Of a stretch of 55,740 nt of DNA, positions 25,672 to 34,056 are shown piece after piece (position 1 is the stretch's first letter; each line of letters starts with the position of its first letter). The notes beneath the pieces are model-generated. The model saw only the letters and a program-made list of their open reading frames with translations. It had not been told where the DNA came from and did not search any database. Source of the stretch: Bacillota bacterium (GTDB lineage Bacteria; Bacillota; Sulfobacillia; JAIMAT01); contig JASBVM010000012.1 in NCBI GenBank assembly GCA_029961055.1, positions 1-55,740 on the forward strand, written 5' to 3'. The position numbers and the translations under genes were made by a program.

Positions 25672-27958
25672 CCCCTCCCTGCCCGGGGAGGAGGAGGTCA
25701 TCGGGGCACCGGCCTCGAGAGGCGGTGGCGCCTGGTACGCCTGGCGCGCCCTGGAGATGCTCCTCTTTCACGCCTACCTGGGGCTGCTGGTCTGGAGCTT
25801 CGGCCCCTTCCTCCACGTGCCCGTGGAGCCCGCTCGCTTCCTGGAGGTGGCGGTGCCAGTCTCCCTGGCGGCCTGGGCCATGGCGCGCTGGCGGTGGCTG
25901 GCTACGGCGCTGGTGGTCGCCGTGGTGTTGGCCCTGGGTCTCTCCGCCCGCTACGCCCCCCTGCTCTGGTGGCAGCTGCGGAGCCAGCTGCTCCTCCTGG
26001 GTCAGCTGCTGGGCGCCGCCTGGAGCGGGCATCCACTGCCCACGCCTCCCGGCGTCGCCTACGGGCTGATGACGCTGGGCGGCCTGCTGGCCGGCATCCT
26101 CGCCCACCGGGAGCGGGCGGCCTCGGGGCGCGGCGTCTGGCTCCTCGGGCTGGGAGCCGCCGTCCTTCTGGTGCAGTGGCTCTGGTACTGGGATCCCGCC
26201 TACTCCATCCTCTGGCCGGCCATGGCCCTGGGTCTGGCCTGGCTGGCCGCCCGGGAGGCGGTGGCCCACGCGCCGCGCGCAAGCTCGCCGGCGGCGGCCG
26301 ACGCCACCCGAGCGCCCGTGGCCTACTCCGCCACCCCGGCCCGCCAGCTGACGCTGGGCGTGCTGGCGGCCGTGGCCCTGCTCGCCCTGGTGGCCGCGCT
26401 GCCGACCGCCATCCCGCCCGCCAGCCTCGGCTCGCTGGGCCAGCGGTTCGCCCAGCTGATGCCCAGCCTCGAGCGGCTCCGCGGGGCCGGCGTGCCCGTG
26501 GGTTCGCTCCCGCCGGGCGGCTTCGACCTTTCCAGCACGGGCTTCGCGCAGGCGAACGACCGGCTGGGGGGACCGGTCCTGCTCGACCCGACGCCGGTGA
26601 TGCGGCTCCGCCTCTACGGTGCCCCCGCCGCCGGCACGCTCTACCTGCGGGGGATGGCCGACGACGTCTACACGGGCCTGGGGTGGAAGCTCTCCCCGAG
26701 CGGGGAGCCGACCCGCTCCCGGCCGCCGCAGCCGGCGGGGGCGATCCCCCCCTCGGCGCCCAGGGTGCGGCTCGAGGTGGAACCGCTGGGGAGCCTGCCC
26801 GTGGTCTTCTACCCGCTGCAGCCCGTCCAGCTCTCCGTGCCGGCGGAGATCCGCTCGGACGGCCTCGGCAACCTCTACGCTGCGACGGGCGCGCTGCAGC
26901 AGGGCTACGAGCTGGTGGCGCGGCTGATCCCCGTGGGTGGGCCCGGGTATGCACCCTCTTCCCTGGCCGGGCCGGTTCCACCGCCCGACCAGGGGAACGG
27001 CCTCCAGCTGCCCGCGGAGGTCCCCGCCCGGGTGAGGGAGCTGGCCCAGCGGGTGACCGCCGGCTCGTCGACGCCGCTGGAGAAGGCGCGGGCGCTGGAG
27101 CGCTTCCTGAAGAGCAGCTATCCCTACACCCTGGACGCCTCCGCGCCTCCACCGGGCCGGGACTTCGTGGACTTCTTCCTCTTCGAGGAGCGGCAGGGAT
27201 ACTGCACCTACTACTCCTCGGCCATGGCCGTCATGCTCCGCACGCTGGGCATCCCGGCGCGCTGGGTGACCGGCTTCCGGGTCGACCTGGCCGGGGGGCG
27301 GCTGCTGCCCGACGGCGGCCGGCAGCTGGAGGTGCGGAACGCCGACGCCCACGCCTGGGTGGAGGCTTGGATCCCCGGGCGCGGCTGGGTGCCCTTCGAT
27401 CCGACTCCGGGCGCGACCGAAACGGCCTCCACCGGTGCGGGAACCCTGGCGCCGGCGCCCGACGCCGGTCCGGGCGGCCAGCCTTCCCGGCCTCCCCTCC
27501 GGCAGCCGCAGAGCGGGGAGACCGGCGGCTCCGGAGCCGCCGCAGGCACCGCCCAGGGGGCTCCCCGCTGGCCGTGGTTCGCCCTCCTGGGCGCGCTCCT
27601 GGCAGCTTTCTGGACGGGGCGGGGCTGGTGGCGCGAGATGGCGCCCGTGGCCGGCGGCCGGGCCCAGATGGCCCGCCTCTTCCGCCTGGCGGAGCGACTG
27701 GGCCGGCTCTACGGGGTGCCGCGGCGCCGGGGCGAGACACCCACGGAGTACGCGGCCCGGGTGGGCCGCGTCTACCCGGTCGTCGTCCCGCCCCTGGAAC
27801 GGCTGGCCGTCCTCTACGAGCGGGCGCTCTTCGCCCCTGAGCCGCCGGCGCCCTCCGAGGCCGTGTCGGCCCATCGCGCGTGGCAGGAGCTGAACCGGCG
27901 CTGGGCGGAGCTGGGAGGGCGCTGGCGGCACGCCTGGCGGCGCTGGCTCAGCTGGTAG
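25649..27958 (+). CDS. Membrane transglutaminase-like cysteine protease (TgpA type)
   Basis: The 769-residue protein has about six N-terminal membrane segments, an extracytoplasmic beta region, then a transglutaminase-like domain with Cys near 518 (RQGYCTYYSSAMAVMLRTLG), His near 565 (NADAHAWVEAWIPG) and Asp in GWVPFDPTPG. One more membrane segment and a C-terminal DUF4129-like tail (ERLGRLYGVPRRRGETPTEY) follow. The complete Cys-His-Asp triad predicts an active enzyme facing outward, of unknown substrate. ATG at 25649 with GTGAGG upstream is preferred to the earlier ATGs at 25586 and after. It is the third gene of the MoxR-DUF58 operon. Confidence 0.92.
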   Translation: MRAPSFADPSLPGEEEVIGAPASRGGGAWYAWRALEMLLFHAYLGLLVWSFGPFLHVPVEPARFLEVAVPVSLAAWAMARWRWLATALVVAVVLALGLSARYAPLLWWQLRSQLLLLGQLLGAAWSGHPLPTPPGVAYGLMTLGGLLAGILAHRERAASGRGVWLLGLGAAVLLVQWLWYWDPAYSILWPAMALGLAWLAAREAVAHAPRASSPAAADATRAPVAYSATPARQLTLGVLAAVALLALVAALPTAIPPASLGSLGQRFAQLMPSLERLRGAGVPVGSLPPGGFDLSSTGFAQANDRLGGPVLLDPTPVMRLRLYGAPAAGTLYLRGMADDVYTGLGWKLSPSGEPTRSRPPQPAGAIPPSAPRVRLEVEPLGSLPVVFYPLQPVQLSVPAEIRSDGLGNLYAATGALQQGYELVARLIPVGGPGYAPSSLAGPVPPPDQGNGLQLPAEVPARVRELAQRVTAGSSTPLEKARALERFLKSSYPYTLDASAPPPGRDFVDFFLFEERQGYCTYYSSAMAVMLRTLGIPARWVTGFRVDLAGGRLLPDGGRQLEVRNADAHAWVEAWIPGRGWVPFDPTPGATETASTGAGTLAPAPDAGPGGQPSRPPLRQPQSGETGGSGAAAGTAQGAPRWPWFALLGALLAAFWTGRGWWREMAPVAGGRAQMARLFRLAERLGRLYGVPRRRGETPTEYAARVGRVYPVVVPPLERLAVLYERALFAPEPPAPSEAVSAHRAWQELNRRWAELGGRWRHAWRRWLSW

Positions 27959-27983
27959 GCGGGCGGGCCGGGTCTGCCGCCGC

Positions 27984-28556
27984 TCAGGCGGAACCGAGCC
28001 ACCGCCGCCAGAGGGCGGGCGCCTCGGGCGAGAACGCTTCCTGGCGGTCGCGGATGCGGTCGAGCAGCTCGGCGAGGCCCCGCTCCACCTCCCGCACCAG
28101 GCGCTCCGGGTAGGACCACTGGCGCCGGTGGAGCTCGAACTCGTGCAGGTCGAGGATCTGGAGGCGCCCGTCCTCGCCGAGCAGGACGTCCACGTCCAGG
28201 TCGGTGGTCCGGCCGTGCCGGCTCCCGCCCGGGGAGGCCTCCTCCCACTCCACCGGCGTGGTCAGGTTGCAGTAGTACCGGAGCCCCCGTTCCTGCAGCA
28301 GGACAAAGACGTCGTACCAGCGATCCCGCCACAGGTAGTGGACGACGGGGACATCGTCCTCCCAGAGGCGACCGTCGGCCTCCTCCACCTTCGTCCCCGC
28401 GGGCAGCCAGAGGACCGTCAGGCTGCCTTCCTCGGCCAGGACCGGCGCCGCCTGCCAGCGCCGGTGGAGGCGGCCGTCGAACTTGAAGGCGGTGACGGCC
28501 GCCAGCTCTTCCCGGGCGCCGGGGTGCCCGGCCCCCGGAGGCGTCCCCGGGTTCAA
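27984..28556 (-). CDS. DUF402 (FomD/Ntdp-type) hydrolase
   Basis: The 190-residue protein matches DUF402 throughout: an N-terminal beta barrel (AFKFDGRLHRRWQAAPVL), DRWYDVFVLLQERGLRYYCN, the acidic metal site TTDLDVDVLLGEDGRLQILD, and DLHEFELHRR. Characterised members hydrolyse nucleoside di- and triphosphates or related phosphoesters using these aspartates. The substrate here is not known. Its ATG overlaps the stop of the amidohydrolase gene by four bases, so it is the last gene of the MerR, amidohydrolase, DUF402 unit. It converges on the transglutaminase gene with a 25-base gap. Confidence 0.9.
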   Translation of the reverse strand: MNPGTPPGAGHPGAREELAAVTAFKFDGRLHRRWQAAPVLAEEGSLTVLWLPAGTKVEEADGRLWEDDVPVVHYLWRDRWYDVFVLLQERGLRYYCNLTTPVEWEEASPGGSRHGRTTDLDVDVLLGEDGRLQILDLHEFELHRRQWSYPERLVREVERGLAELLDRIRDRQEAFSPEAPALWRRWLGSA

Positions 28557-29827
28557 TCCCTCGCCTCCAGGAGGCGGAGGGCGGCGCCGCTCAGGATGCG
28601 GACGCCCAGCGGCAGCGCCTCCTCGTCGATGGTGAACTGCGGGCTGTGGTGGGGAGCGCCGGCGCCCTCCCTCGGACCGGCACCCAGAAGGAGGAAGGCG
28701 CCCGGCCGCCTCTGGAGGTAGTAGGCGAAGTCCTCGCCGCCCATGTTGGGCGGGTACCGGCTGTCCACGTTCTCGGCGCCGAGCACGCTCCGGGCCGCCT
28801 CGGCCAGCACCCGCGCCTCCTGCGGGTGGTTGGTCAGGGCCGGGTACCCCCGGTTGTACTCGAAGTCGTAGCTCGCCCCGGCTGCCGCGCAGAGGTGCTC
28901 GACCAGCGCGCGCATGCGGCGGATCACCTCTTCCCGGGTGACCTCGTCGAAGGTCCGGACGGTCCCGGTCATCTCCGCCGCCGGTGCGATCACGTTGAAG
29001 TTGAAGCCGGCGTGGAAGGTGCCCACTGTCAGCACAGCCGGCTGGAGCGGGTCGACGGCACGGCCCATCATCCCCTGCAGCCCGGTGACGATCTGGGCGC
29101 CCACCCAGAGCGCGTCCACCGCCTGGTGGGGCGCCGACCCGTGTCCGCCGCGCCCGTGGACCACGATGCGGAAGTCGTCGGCGTTGGCCATCAGGGCGCC
29201 CTCGTTCAGCCCGGCCTTGCCCACCGGGAGGTTGGACCAGAGGTGGAGGCCGACGACCGCATCCACGCCGTCCAGCGCCCCGTGCTCGATCAGCCCCAGC
29301 GCCCCGCCGGGGATCTTCTCCTCGGCCGGCTGGAAGAGGAAGCGGACCCGCCCCGGCCAGCGCGCCCGCGTCGTGGCGAGAAGGCGCGCCACCCCCAGGA
29401 GGATGGCGGTGTGGCCGTCGTGGCCGCAGGCGTGCATGACGCCCGGTCGCTCGCTGGCGAACTCCAGGCCGGTCGCCTCCTCCACCGGGAGCGCGTCCAT
29501 GTCGGCGCGGATGGCGACCGTCCTTCCCCCCCGCCCGCCGTCCAGGTCGGCCACCACGGCCGTGCCCCAGGGCCGGCGCGGCTCGAGGCCGAAACTGCGC
29601 AGCCGTTCGGCCACCCAGCCGGCGGTCTCCTCCTCCTGGAAGCTCAGCTCCGGATGACGATGGAGGTGGCGCCTCCAGGCCACCAGCTCCTCCCGCATCG
29701 CCTCCGCCGCCTGTGCGATCTCTTCCTCGCCCAGTGGTTCCACCGGATCGCCCCCTCTCGTGGGGGACGTTCCGTCCCGGAGGACCGGCTTCCTGCCCGG
29801 TCGAAGGGTGGGACCGCCCGAAGTCAC
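28553..29827 (-). CDS. M20-family amidohydrolase (amidohydrolase/hippurate hydrolase type)
   Basis: The 424-residue enzyme carries the metal-site motifs of M20D peptidases: LHRHPELSFQEEETAGWVAE, TVAIRADMDALPVEE, the HACGHDGHTAILLG block, FLFQPAEEKIPGGALGLIEH, and NMGGEDFAYYLQRRPGAFLL at the C-terminus. These enzymes remove N-acyl or amide groups from amino acids. GTG at 29827 overlaps the merR stop and follows GGAGGGGGGAG; a GTG about 28 codons inside (V of VEPLGEEEIAQ) is an alternative that would drop a poorly conserved extension. The adjacent GlnR-like regulator suggests a role in nitrogen scavenging. Confidence 0.93.
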   Translation of the reverse strand: MTSGGPTLRPGRKPVLRDGTSPTRGGDPVEPLGEEEIAQAAEAMREELVAWRRHLHRHPELSFQEEETAGWVAERLRSFGLEPRRPWGTAVVADLDGGRGGRTVAIRADMDALPVEEATGLEFASERPGVMHACGHDGHTAILLGVARLLATTRARWPGRVRFLFQPAEEKIPGGALGLIEHGALDGVDAVVGLHLWSNLPVGKAGLNEGALMANADDFRIVVHGRGGHGSAPHQAVDALWVGAQIVTGLQGMMGRAVDPLQPAVLTVGTFHAGFNFNVIAPAAEMTGTVRTFDEVTREEVIRRMRALVEHLCAAAGASYDFEYNRGYPALTNHPQEARVLAEAARSVLGAENVDSRYPPNMGGEDFAYYLQRRPGAFLLLGAGPREGAGAPHHSPQFTIDEEALPLGVRILSGAALRLLEARD

Positions 29828-30078
29828 CTCCCCCCCTCCGGCGCTTCCAGGATGCGCCGGATCTCGCGCAGCCTGTAACCCTCGCGGAGATAGCGCTTGA
29901 TGGTCAGGAGGCGCTCAAGGTCCCGGCCGGAGAAGAGCCGGTGGCCGCCACGGGTCCGGTGGGGCGAGACCAGGCCGCGCTGGTCGTAATAGCGGATCTG
30001 GCGAGGGGTCAGCCCGGTCAGCTCGGCGGCGACGGACATGGGGTAGAGCGGTCGATCCCGGTCGGGGGTTCTCTCCAT
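29824..30078 (-). CDS. MerR-family regulator resembling GlnR
   Basis: The 84-residue protein consists almost only of a MerR winged helix: LYPMSVAAELTGLTPRQIRY, YDQRGLVSPHRTRGGHRLFS, then LERLLTIKRYLREGYRLREI. The phrase YPMSVxxxLTGLTxRQIRYY is very close to Bacillus GlnR/TnrA. Unlike full GlnR (about 135 residues) it ends right after the recognition domain, so the glutamine-synthetase-interacting tail is missing. ATG at 30078 after GAGAGGGA is preferred to the longer frame to 30162. It is the first gene of a coupled three-gene unit with an amidohydrolase and DUF402, which it probably regulates. Confidence 0.88.
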   Translation of the reverse strand: MERTPDRDRPLYPMSVAAELTGLTPRQIRYYDQRGLVSPHRTRGGHRLFSGRDLERLLTIKRYLREGYRLREIRRILEAPEGGR

Positions 30079-30200
30079 ACGTTCCCTCTCCCGTCTTCCC
30101 GTGAGCCGGAACGCTCGGCGTCTCGCAGGCAGGCTATTCCGCCCCCTCCGCGGGGGTGCCACGACCCAGTCTTGGGGACTTCCCGCCTGCGGGCGACCTT

Positions 30201-30209
30201 TGTTAGACT
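30201..30209 (+). promoter_or_regulatory. Extended -10-like element, long leader before GH130 gene
   Basis: The gap 30079..30474 (396 bases) holds no gene. On the plus strand TGTTAGACT at 30201..30209 fits TGn-TAnnnT, which would give a 5' UTR of about 260 bases. Within it GGGTCATGACCC (30393..30404) is a perfect 12-base palindrome. I do not recognise a known riboswitch class in the leader. No clear promoter for merR on the other strand was found. Confidence 0.3.
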
Positions 30210-30474
30210 AGCCGGCGAATTTGACCGCGGACCGAGAGTGAAAACCGTTTCTGGAGATCCCCGCATCCCGGGGGCGGTCAGGGCTTCTCGGGCATAGATC
30301 GCTAGCGGCCCCCATGGCGCCGCAGCCGTGGTGCCGGGCGTGAAGGCGGGTGGTGGCTCCCGAGGGAGTGCGGACGAGGATCCTGATCGAAGGGGTCATG
30401 ACCCGGCGGACCCGCCTGCGAGCGGGACATCCATACGATTCCGAACCCGATGAAGGGAGCGTTGGGCGGCTACC

Positions 30475-31389
30475 ATGGCTTTCCGCCTCGAGCGACTGAC
30501 GATGGAACCGGTCCTCCGACCGGTGGAAACACACCCCTGGGAACGAGCGGCGGTCTTCAACGCAGCGGCCACGCTCTGGCGAAATCGCATCGTCTTGCTC
30601 TACCGTGCATCGGATCAACCGTTCGGCGCGGACTACTCCCATCCGTACGTCTCCGCCATCGGCTACGCGGAAAGCCCGGACGGAATCCACTTCGAGCGCC
30701 GGTCGGATCCGGTCATGCGCGGTCTCGGCCCCCAGGAAGCGCGCGGGGTCGAGGATCCCCGCCTCTCCCGGATCGGCGGCCGCTTCCACATGGTGTACAC
30801 GGCCTTCGGCGGCCGCGAGCCCACCGACTTCCGCATCACCCTGGCCACCTCGCGGGACCTGATCCACTGGGGCGAGAGGCGCATCCTCCTGGACGAGCCC
30901 AACAAGGACGGGGCTCTCCTGCCGGCCAGGATCGCCGGCCGCTACTTCCTCTTCCACCGGCGGCCGCCCTCCATCTGGCTGGCGGAGTCGACCGACCTGG
31001 TCCACTGGGAGGACCACCGCGAGATCCTCCTGCCGCGCCCCGGTTACTGGGACTCGGCGCGCATCGGCATCGGCCCGGCACCCCTGCGCGTGGAGGACGG
31101 CTGGCTGCTGATCTACCACGGTGTCGACGCCCACAACACCTACCGGCTGGGGGCGGCGCTCCTGGACGCGGAAGAGCCCTGGCGCGTCCTCGACCGGCTG
31201 GAGGAGCCGATCCTGGAGCCTGAAACCGACTGGGAGCGGAACGGCTGGATCCCCAACGTGGTCTTCGCCTGCGGGGCGGTCGACCTGCCGGACCGCTTCC
31301 TGGTCTTCTACGGCGCGGCCGACACGTATGTCGGCGCGGCGCAGGTCGCCAAGTCCCAGGTTCGCTTCGAGAAGCGGCGCGCCGCCTGA
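30475..31389 (+). CDS. GH130-family beta-mannoside phosphorylase/hydrolase-like enzyme
   Basis: The 304-residue protein is a five-bladed-propeller glycosidase. It has the GH130 signatures RGVEDPRLSRIGGRFHMVYT near residues 90 to 110 (the Asp of EDPRL is the usual proton donor), KDGALLPARI near 143, SDGIH-type repeats (SPDGIHFERR, STDLVHWEDH), and YHGVDAHNTYRLGAALLD. Characterised members phosphorolyse or hydrolyse beta-mannosides or mannosyl-glucose/GlcNAc; the substrate is not deducible. ATG at 30475 lacks a strong ribosome site (GGGCGG nearby). The gene stands alone after a long leader. Confidence 0.87.
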   Translation: MAFRLERLTMEPVLRPVETHPWERAAVFNAAATLWRNRIVLLYRASDQPFGADYSHPYVSAIGYAESPDGIHFERRSDPVMRGLGPQEARGVEDPRLSRIGGRFHMVYTAFGGREPTDFRITLATSRDLIHWGERRILLDEPNKDGALLPARIAGRYFLFHRRPPSIWLAESTDLVHWEDHREILLPRPGYWDSARIGIGPAPLRVEDGWLLIYHGVDAHNTYRLGAALLDAEEPWRVLDRLEEPILEPETDWERNGWIPNVVFACGAVDLPDRFLVFYGAADTYVGAAQVAKSQVRFEKRRAA

Positions 31390-31410
31390 ACGGCGGCCGA
31401 TGGAAACAGG

Positions 31411-31450
31411 GGGCGGGGAGGTCGGAGGGGACAGCCGGCCATCCCCGCCC
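31411..31450. terminator. Convergent-gene hairpin, probable bidirectional terminator
   Basis: GGGCGGGGA (31411..31419) and TCCCCGCCC (31442..31450) form a perfect nine-base stem, followed by TTCT on the plus strand. It lies in the 93-base gap between the GH130 gene and the convergent DUF212 gene. The U-tract is poor, so strength is uncertain. Confidence 0.5.
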
Positions 31451-31482
31451 TTCTCCGCCCGAGGGCGCCCGGTTCCGACGGG

Positions 31483-32028
31483 CTAGACGTTGAAGACGAT
31501 CAGGGCGATGACCGTTCCGATCAGCGCGCCGACGAGCACCTGGAGCGGGGTGTGCCCGCGCAGCTCGTTCAGCTCCCGCCTCTCCCGCTCCCGCAGGAGA
31601 GCCAGCTCCGAGCCGGCCTCACGGGCCGCCCCCGCCGCCAGGGGGAGCACCGCCTCCTCCTCGCCCGCCCTCTCCTTCGGCCCCGCAAGCTCCAAGCGGT
31701 CGAGCAGCGCGTTCAGGACCCGCGCCTGCTCGCCCACGGCGCGCCGGACCGTCACCGCGTCCCACATGGCCAGCAGGGCGACGACGATGGCCACCGACGC
31801 CTGGCCGGACGTCCAACCGGTGGAGAGGCCGACACCCACCACCAGCCCGCTGACCAGGGCCGCGTGCGAGCTGGGCATGCCTCCCGGCTCCACGAAGCGG
31901 CGCCAGAGCAGGCGCCGGGCCTGCAGGCTCTCCGCGCCCCCCTTCCAGAGCTGGGCGACGGCCATGCTGAGGAGGGCGACCACCAGGATGGGATCGAGCC
32001 CGATCAGGTGGAGGAGATGGTGGATCAC
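31483..32028 (-). CDS. DUF212 / acid phosphatase-vanadium haloperoxidase-related membrane protein (YuiD type)
   Basis: The 181-residue protein starts VIHHLLHLIGLDPILVVALL and carries KGG, then EPGGMPSSHAALVSGLVVGV, the GMPSSHAA motif of the PAP2/haloperoxidase-related DUF212 family. LLAMWDAVTVRRAVGEQARV and GHTPLQVLVGALIGTVIALI near the C-terminus are also typical of it. Four membrane segments are visible. A phosphatase role on lipids or polyprenyl phosphates is plausible but unproven for the family. GTG at 32028 overlaps the stop of the deacetylase gene (GTGA), so translation is coupled. Confidence 0.9.
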   Translation of the reverse strand: MIHHLLHLIGLDPILVVALLSMAVAQLWKGGAESLQARRLLWRRFVEPGGMPSSHAALVSGLVVGVGLSTGWTSGQASVAIVVALLAMWDAVTVRRAVGEQARVLNALLDRLELAGPKERAGEEEAVLPLAAGAAREAGSELALLRERERRELNELRGHTPLQVLVGALIGTVIALIVFNV

Positions 32029-32837
32029 CCTCGGCTTCCTCCGCTCGCCCCGCCCGGCGCCGGCGCCCCAGGAGGCGCTCCCTCCGCCGCCCCCGGTGCC
32101 TCCGGCCCGAGCAGCCGTGCCAGCGGGACCAGCTCCATCCCGGCCGCCCGGATCCGGTCCACCAGCTCGGGCAGCGCGGCCAGCGTCCGCTCCGGCGCTC
32201 CCTCGGCCCCGCCCGCGTCGTGGAGGAGGACGATCACCCCGGGCCGAAGCCCCTGCTCGACGCGGCGGACGATGGAGGCGGGCGTGGCGGAGGCCTTCCA
32301 GTCGTCGCCCACGGCGCTCCAGAGGACGAGGCGCGCACCGGTCTCCGCCGCTCCCAGCCAGACCGCCCAGTTGAAGGCCCCCCACGGCGGGCGCAGGTAC
32401 CGGACCGGGCGGCCGCTCACGTCCTCCAGGAGAGCCGCCGCGTCCCTGATCTCGCGCAGCGTCGCCGCGGGCCCCAGGCTCCAGGCGTGGCGGTGCGACC
32501 AGGTGTGGTTGCCCAGCTCGTGCCCCGCGGCCACCGCCTCGCGGACCAGGGCCGGTTCCCGGACCGCGCGCCGCCCGACCATGAAGAAGGTGGCCGGCAC
32601 CTCCAAGCGCGCCAGCGCCTCCAGGAAGCGCGGCGTGCTCGCCGGGTCGGGCCCGTCGTCGAAGGTGAGCGCCGCGCGCGCCCGGCCGGCGACAGGACCG
32701 CGGGCCGTCACCCCGGCGTGGAGGTAATGCCCCAGCAGCTCCGGCAGCCCGCCGGCCGCCAGCCAGGCCGCCCCGGCCGTCACCAGCAACCTCTCGCCCC
32801 AGCGGCCAAACCCCGCTCCGGCCAATCTCCTCTCCAC
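32025..32837 (-). CDS. Polysaccharide deacetylase (NodB/CE4 domain)
   Basis: The 270-residue protein has an N-terminal hydrophobic segment (LLVTAGAAWLAAGGLPELLG) as membrane anchor or signal. The CE4 domain follows with motif 1 LTFDDGPDPAST near residue 57 (catalytic and metal Asp), motif 2 GNHTWSHRHAW near 108 (metal His), motif 3 RYLRPPWGAFNWAVWL near 147, and motif 5 LLHDAGG. It should remove acetyl groups from N-acetylglucosamine units of an envelope glycan. It starts 16 bases after the glycosyltransferase stop and is coupled to the DUF212 gene. Confidence 0.93.
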   Translation of the reverse strand: MERRLAGAGFGRWGERLLVTAGAAWLAAGGLPELLGHYLHAGVTARGPVAGRARAALTFDDGPDPASTPRFLEALARLEVPATFFMVGRRAVREPALVREAVAAGHELGNHTWSHRHAWSLGPAATLREIRDAAALLEDVSGRPVRYLRPPWGAFNWAVWLGAAETGARLVLWSAVGDDWKASATPASIVRRVEQGLRPGVIVLLHDAGGAEGAPERTLAALPELVDRIRAAGMELVPLARLLGPEAPGAAEGAPPGAPAPGGASGGSRG

Positions 32838-32853
32838 TCCTCACCAGGAAGGG

Positions 32854-34044
32854 CTACCGGCGGGGCGACGGCTCCGCCATGCGCAGCACCTCCGCCGCCA
32901 CCCGGCGCGCCGCCTCCGGTCGCCCGGCCGCCCGGGCGGCCTCCCGCAGGGCGGCCAGCCGCTCCGGCTCGGCCAGCAGCCCGCGCACCGCCGCCTCCAG
33001 CTCCTCCGGCTGGCGGACCACCAGGCCGGCCTTCCGGCTCAGGAGCCACCTGGCGTTGGCCTCCTCCTGGCCGGGGATCGGCCGGTAGATCAACGGCGGC
33101 ACGCCGGCGGCCAGCGCCTCGGCGGTGGTCAACCCTCCCGCCTTGGTCACCACCACGTCCGATGCGGCCATCAACCGCGGCATGGCGTCGGTATACCCGA
33201 AGACGCGCGCCCGGCGGCGGGCGCCGGGAGTCTCCTCGACCAGCGTTCTCAGTCTTCTCCGCAGGTTCCGGTCCCGCCCGGCCACCAGCAAGAGCTGGAG
33301 CTCGGGATCCAGCCGGAGCAGGCGCTCCGCCACCCCGGCCACCGCCGCCAAGGCGCCGAACGCCCCGCCGGTGACCAGGAAGGTGGGCCGGTCCGGTCTC
33401 AGCCTCAACCGCTGCCGGGCCCGGGCCTGCTCCTCGGGGGTGTGCGGGCGGAAGCCGTCGCGGACGGGGATGCCCGTGACGCGGATCACTTCCTCCGGCT
33501 CGCCGCGGGCGAGGAGGCTCTCCCTCACCTCCTCGCTGCCCACGCAGTAGAGGTTGGTGCCGGGATGGACCCACTGGCTGTGGACCGTGTAATCGGTGAT
33601 CACGGTGACCACCGGCACGTCGACCAGGCCGCGGTGGCGGAGGTGGACCAGGACGCCCGCCGGCACCGGGAAGGTGCAGACGACCACCCGCGGCCGTCGG
33701 CTGCGCACGATGGCCAGCAGGTGCGTCCAGCCCAGGCGGTTCAAAAACTTCTGCCAGGGGGAGTCGTCGCGCAGGAAGCCCGTCCTGTGGTAGAAGACCC
33801 CGTAGGACCAGGGCGCGTGACGGAGCATGGCGATGTAGATGTCGCCCACCCCCCGGTTGAAGAGGTGGCCGACCATCTCCATGCCGTCGATCTGCTCGAT
33901 GCGCAGTCCCGGATCCGCCTGGAGCAGCGCCTCCCGGATCGCCCGCGCCGCCTGGCGGTGGCCCGCCCCCCAGGTGGCGTCGAGCAGGAGGATGTCCACC
34001 GGCCGCTCCGGGCCGCCTCTCTGCGACGGAATGGGCGCGTTCAC
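32854..34044 (-). CDS. MGDG-synthase/UgtP-type glycosyltransferase
   Basis: The 396-residue GT-B protein has the MGDG_synth N-terminal domain (LLLDATWGAGHRQAARAIRE, DYTVHSQWVHPGTNLYCVGS) and a GT28-type C-terminal domain (TFLVTGGAFGALAAV, SDVVVTKAGGLTTAEALAAG, PIPGQEEANARWLL). Relatives transfer glucose or galactose to diacylglycerol, making membrane glycolipids and lipoteichoic acid anchors. GTG at 34044 gives NAPIPSQRGGPERPVDILLL. No ribosome site precedes it, but a TATGAT -10 sits six bases upstream, so the message may be leaderless. It heads an operon with polysaccharide deacetylase and DUF212 genes. Confidence 0.9.
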   Translation of the reverse strand: MNAPIPSQRGGPERPVDILLLDATWGAGHRQAARAIREALLQADPGLRIEQIDGMEMVGHLFNRGVGDIYIAMLRHAPWSYGVFYHRTGFLRDDSPWQKFLNRLGWTHLLAIVRSRRPRVVVCTFPVPAGVLVHLRHRGLVDVPVVTVITDYTVHSQWVHPGTNLYCVGSEEVRESLLARGEPEEVIRVTGIPVRDGFRPHTPEEQARARQRLRLRPDRPTFLVTGGAFGALAAVAGVAERLLRLDPELQLLLVAGRDRNLRRRLRTLVEETPGARRRARVFGYTDAMPRLMAASDVVVTKAGGLTTAEALAAGVPPLIYRPIPGQEEANARWLLSRKAGLVVRQPEELEAAVRGLLAEPERLAALREAARAAGRPEAARRVAAEVLRMAEPSPRR

Positions 34045-34050
34045 GCCCCG

Positions 34051-34056
34051 ATCATA
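34051..34056 (-). promoter_or_regulatory. -10 element immediately before the glycosyltransferase start codon
   Basis: TATGAT (minus strand 34056..34051) is five of six to consensus and lies six bases before GTG at 34044, so transcription would start at or next to the G of the start codon. A -35 is not evident in the GC-rich spacer. Confidence 0.45.

Noticed and set aside
31483-32844. A single 453-codon minus-strand frame ending as DUF212, which could be read as a large fusion
   Set aside because: Its first half is the wrong frame of the deacetylase gene. DUF212 begins at GTG 32028 with a normal N-terminus and GTGA coupling.
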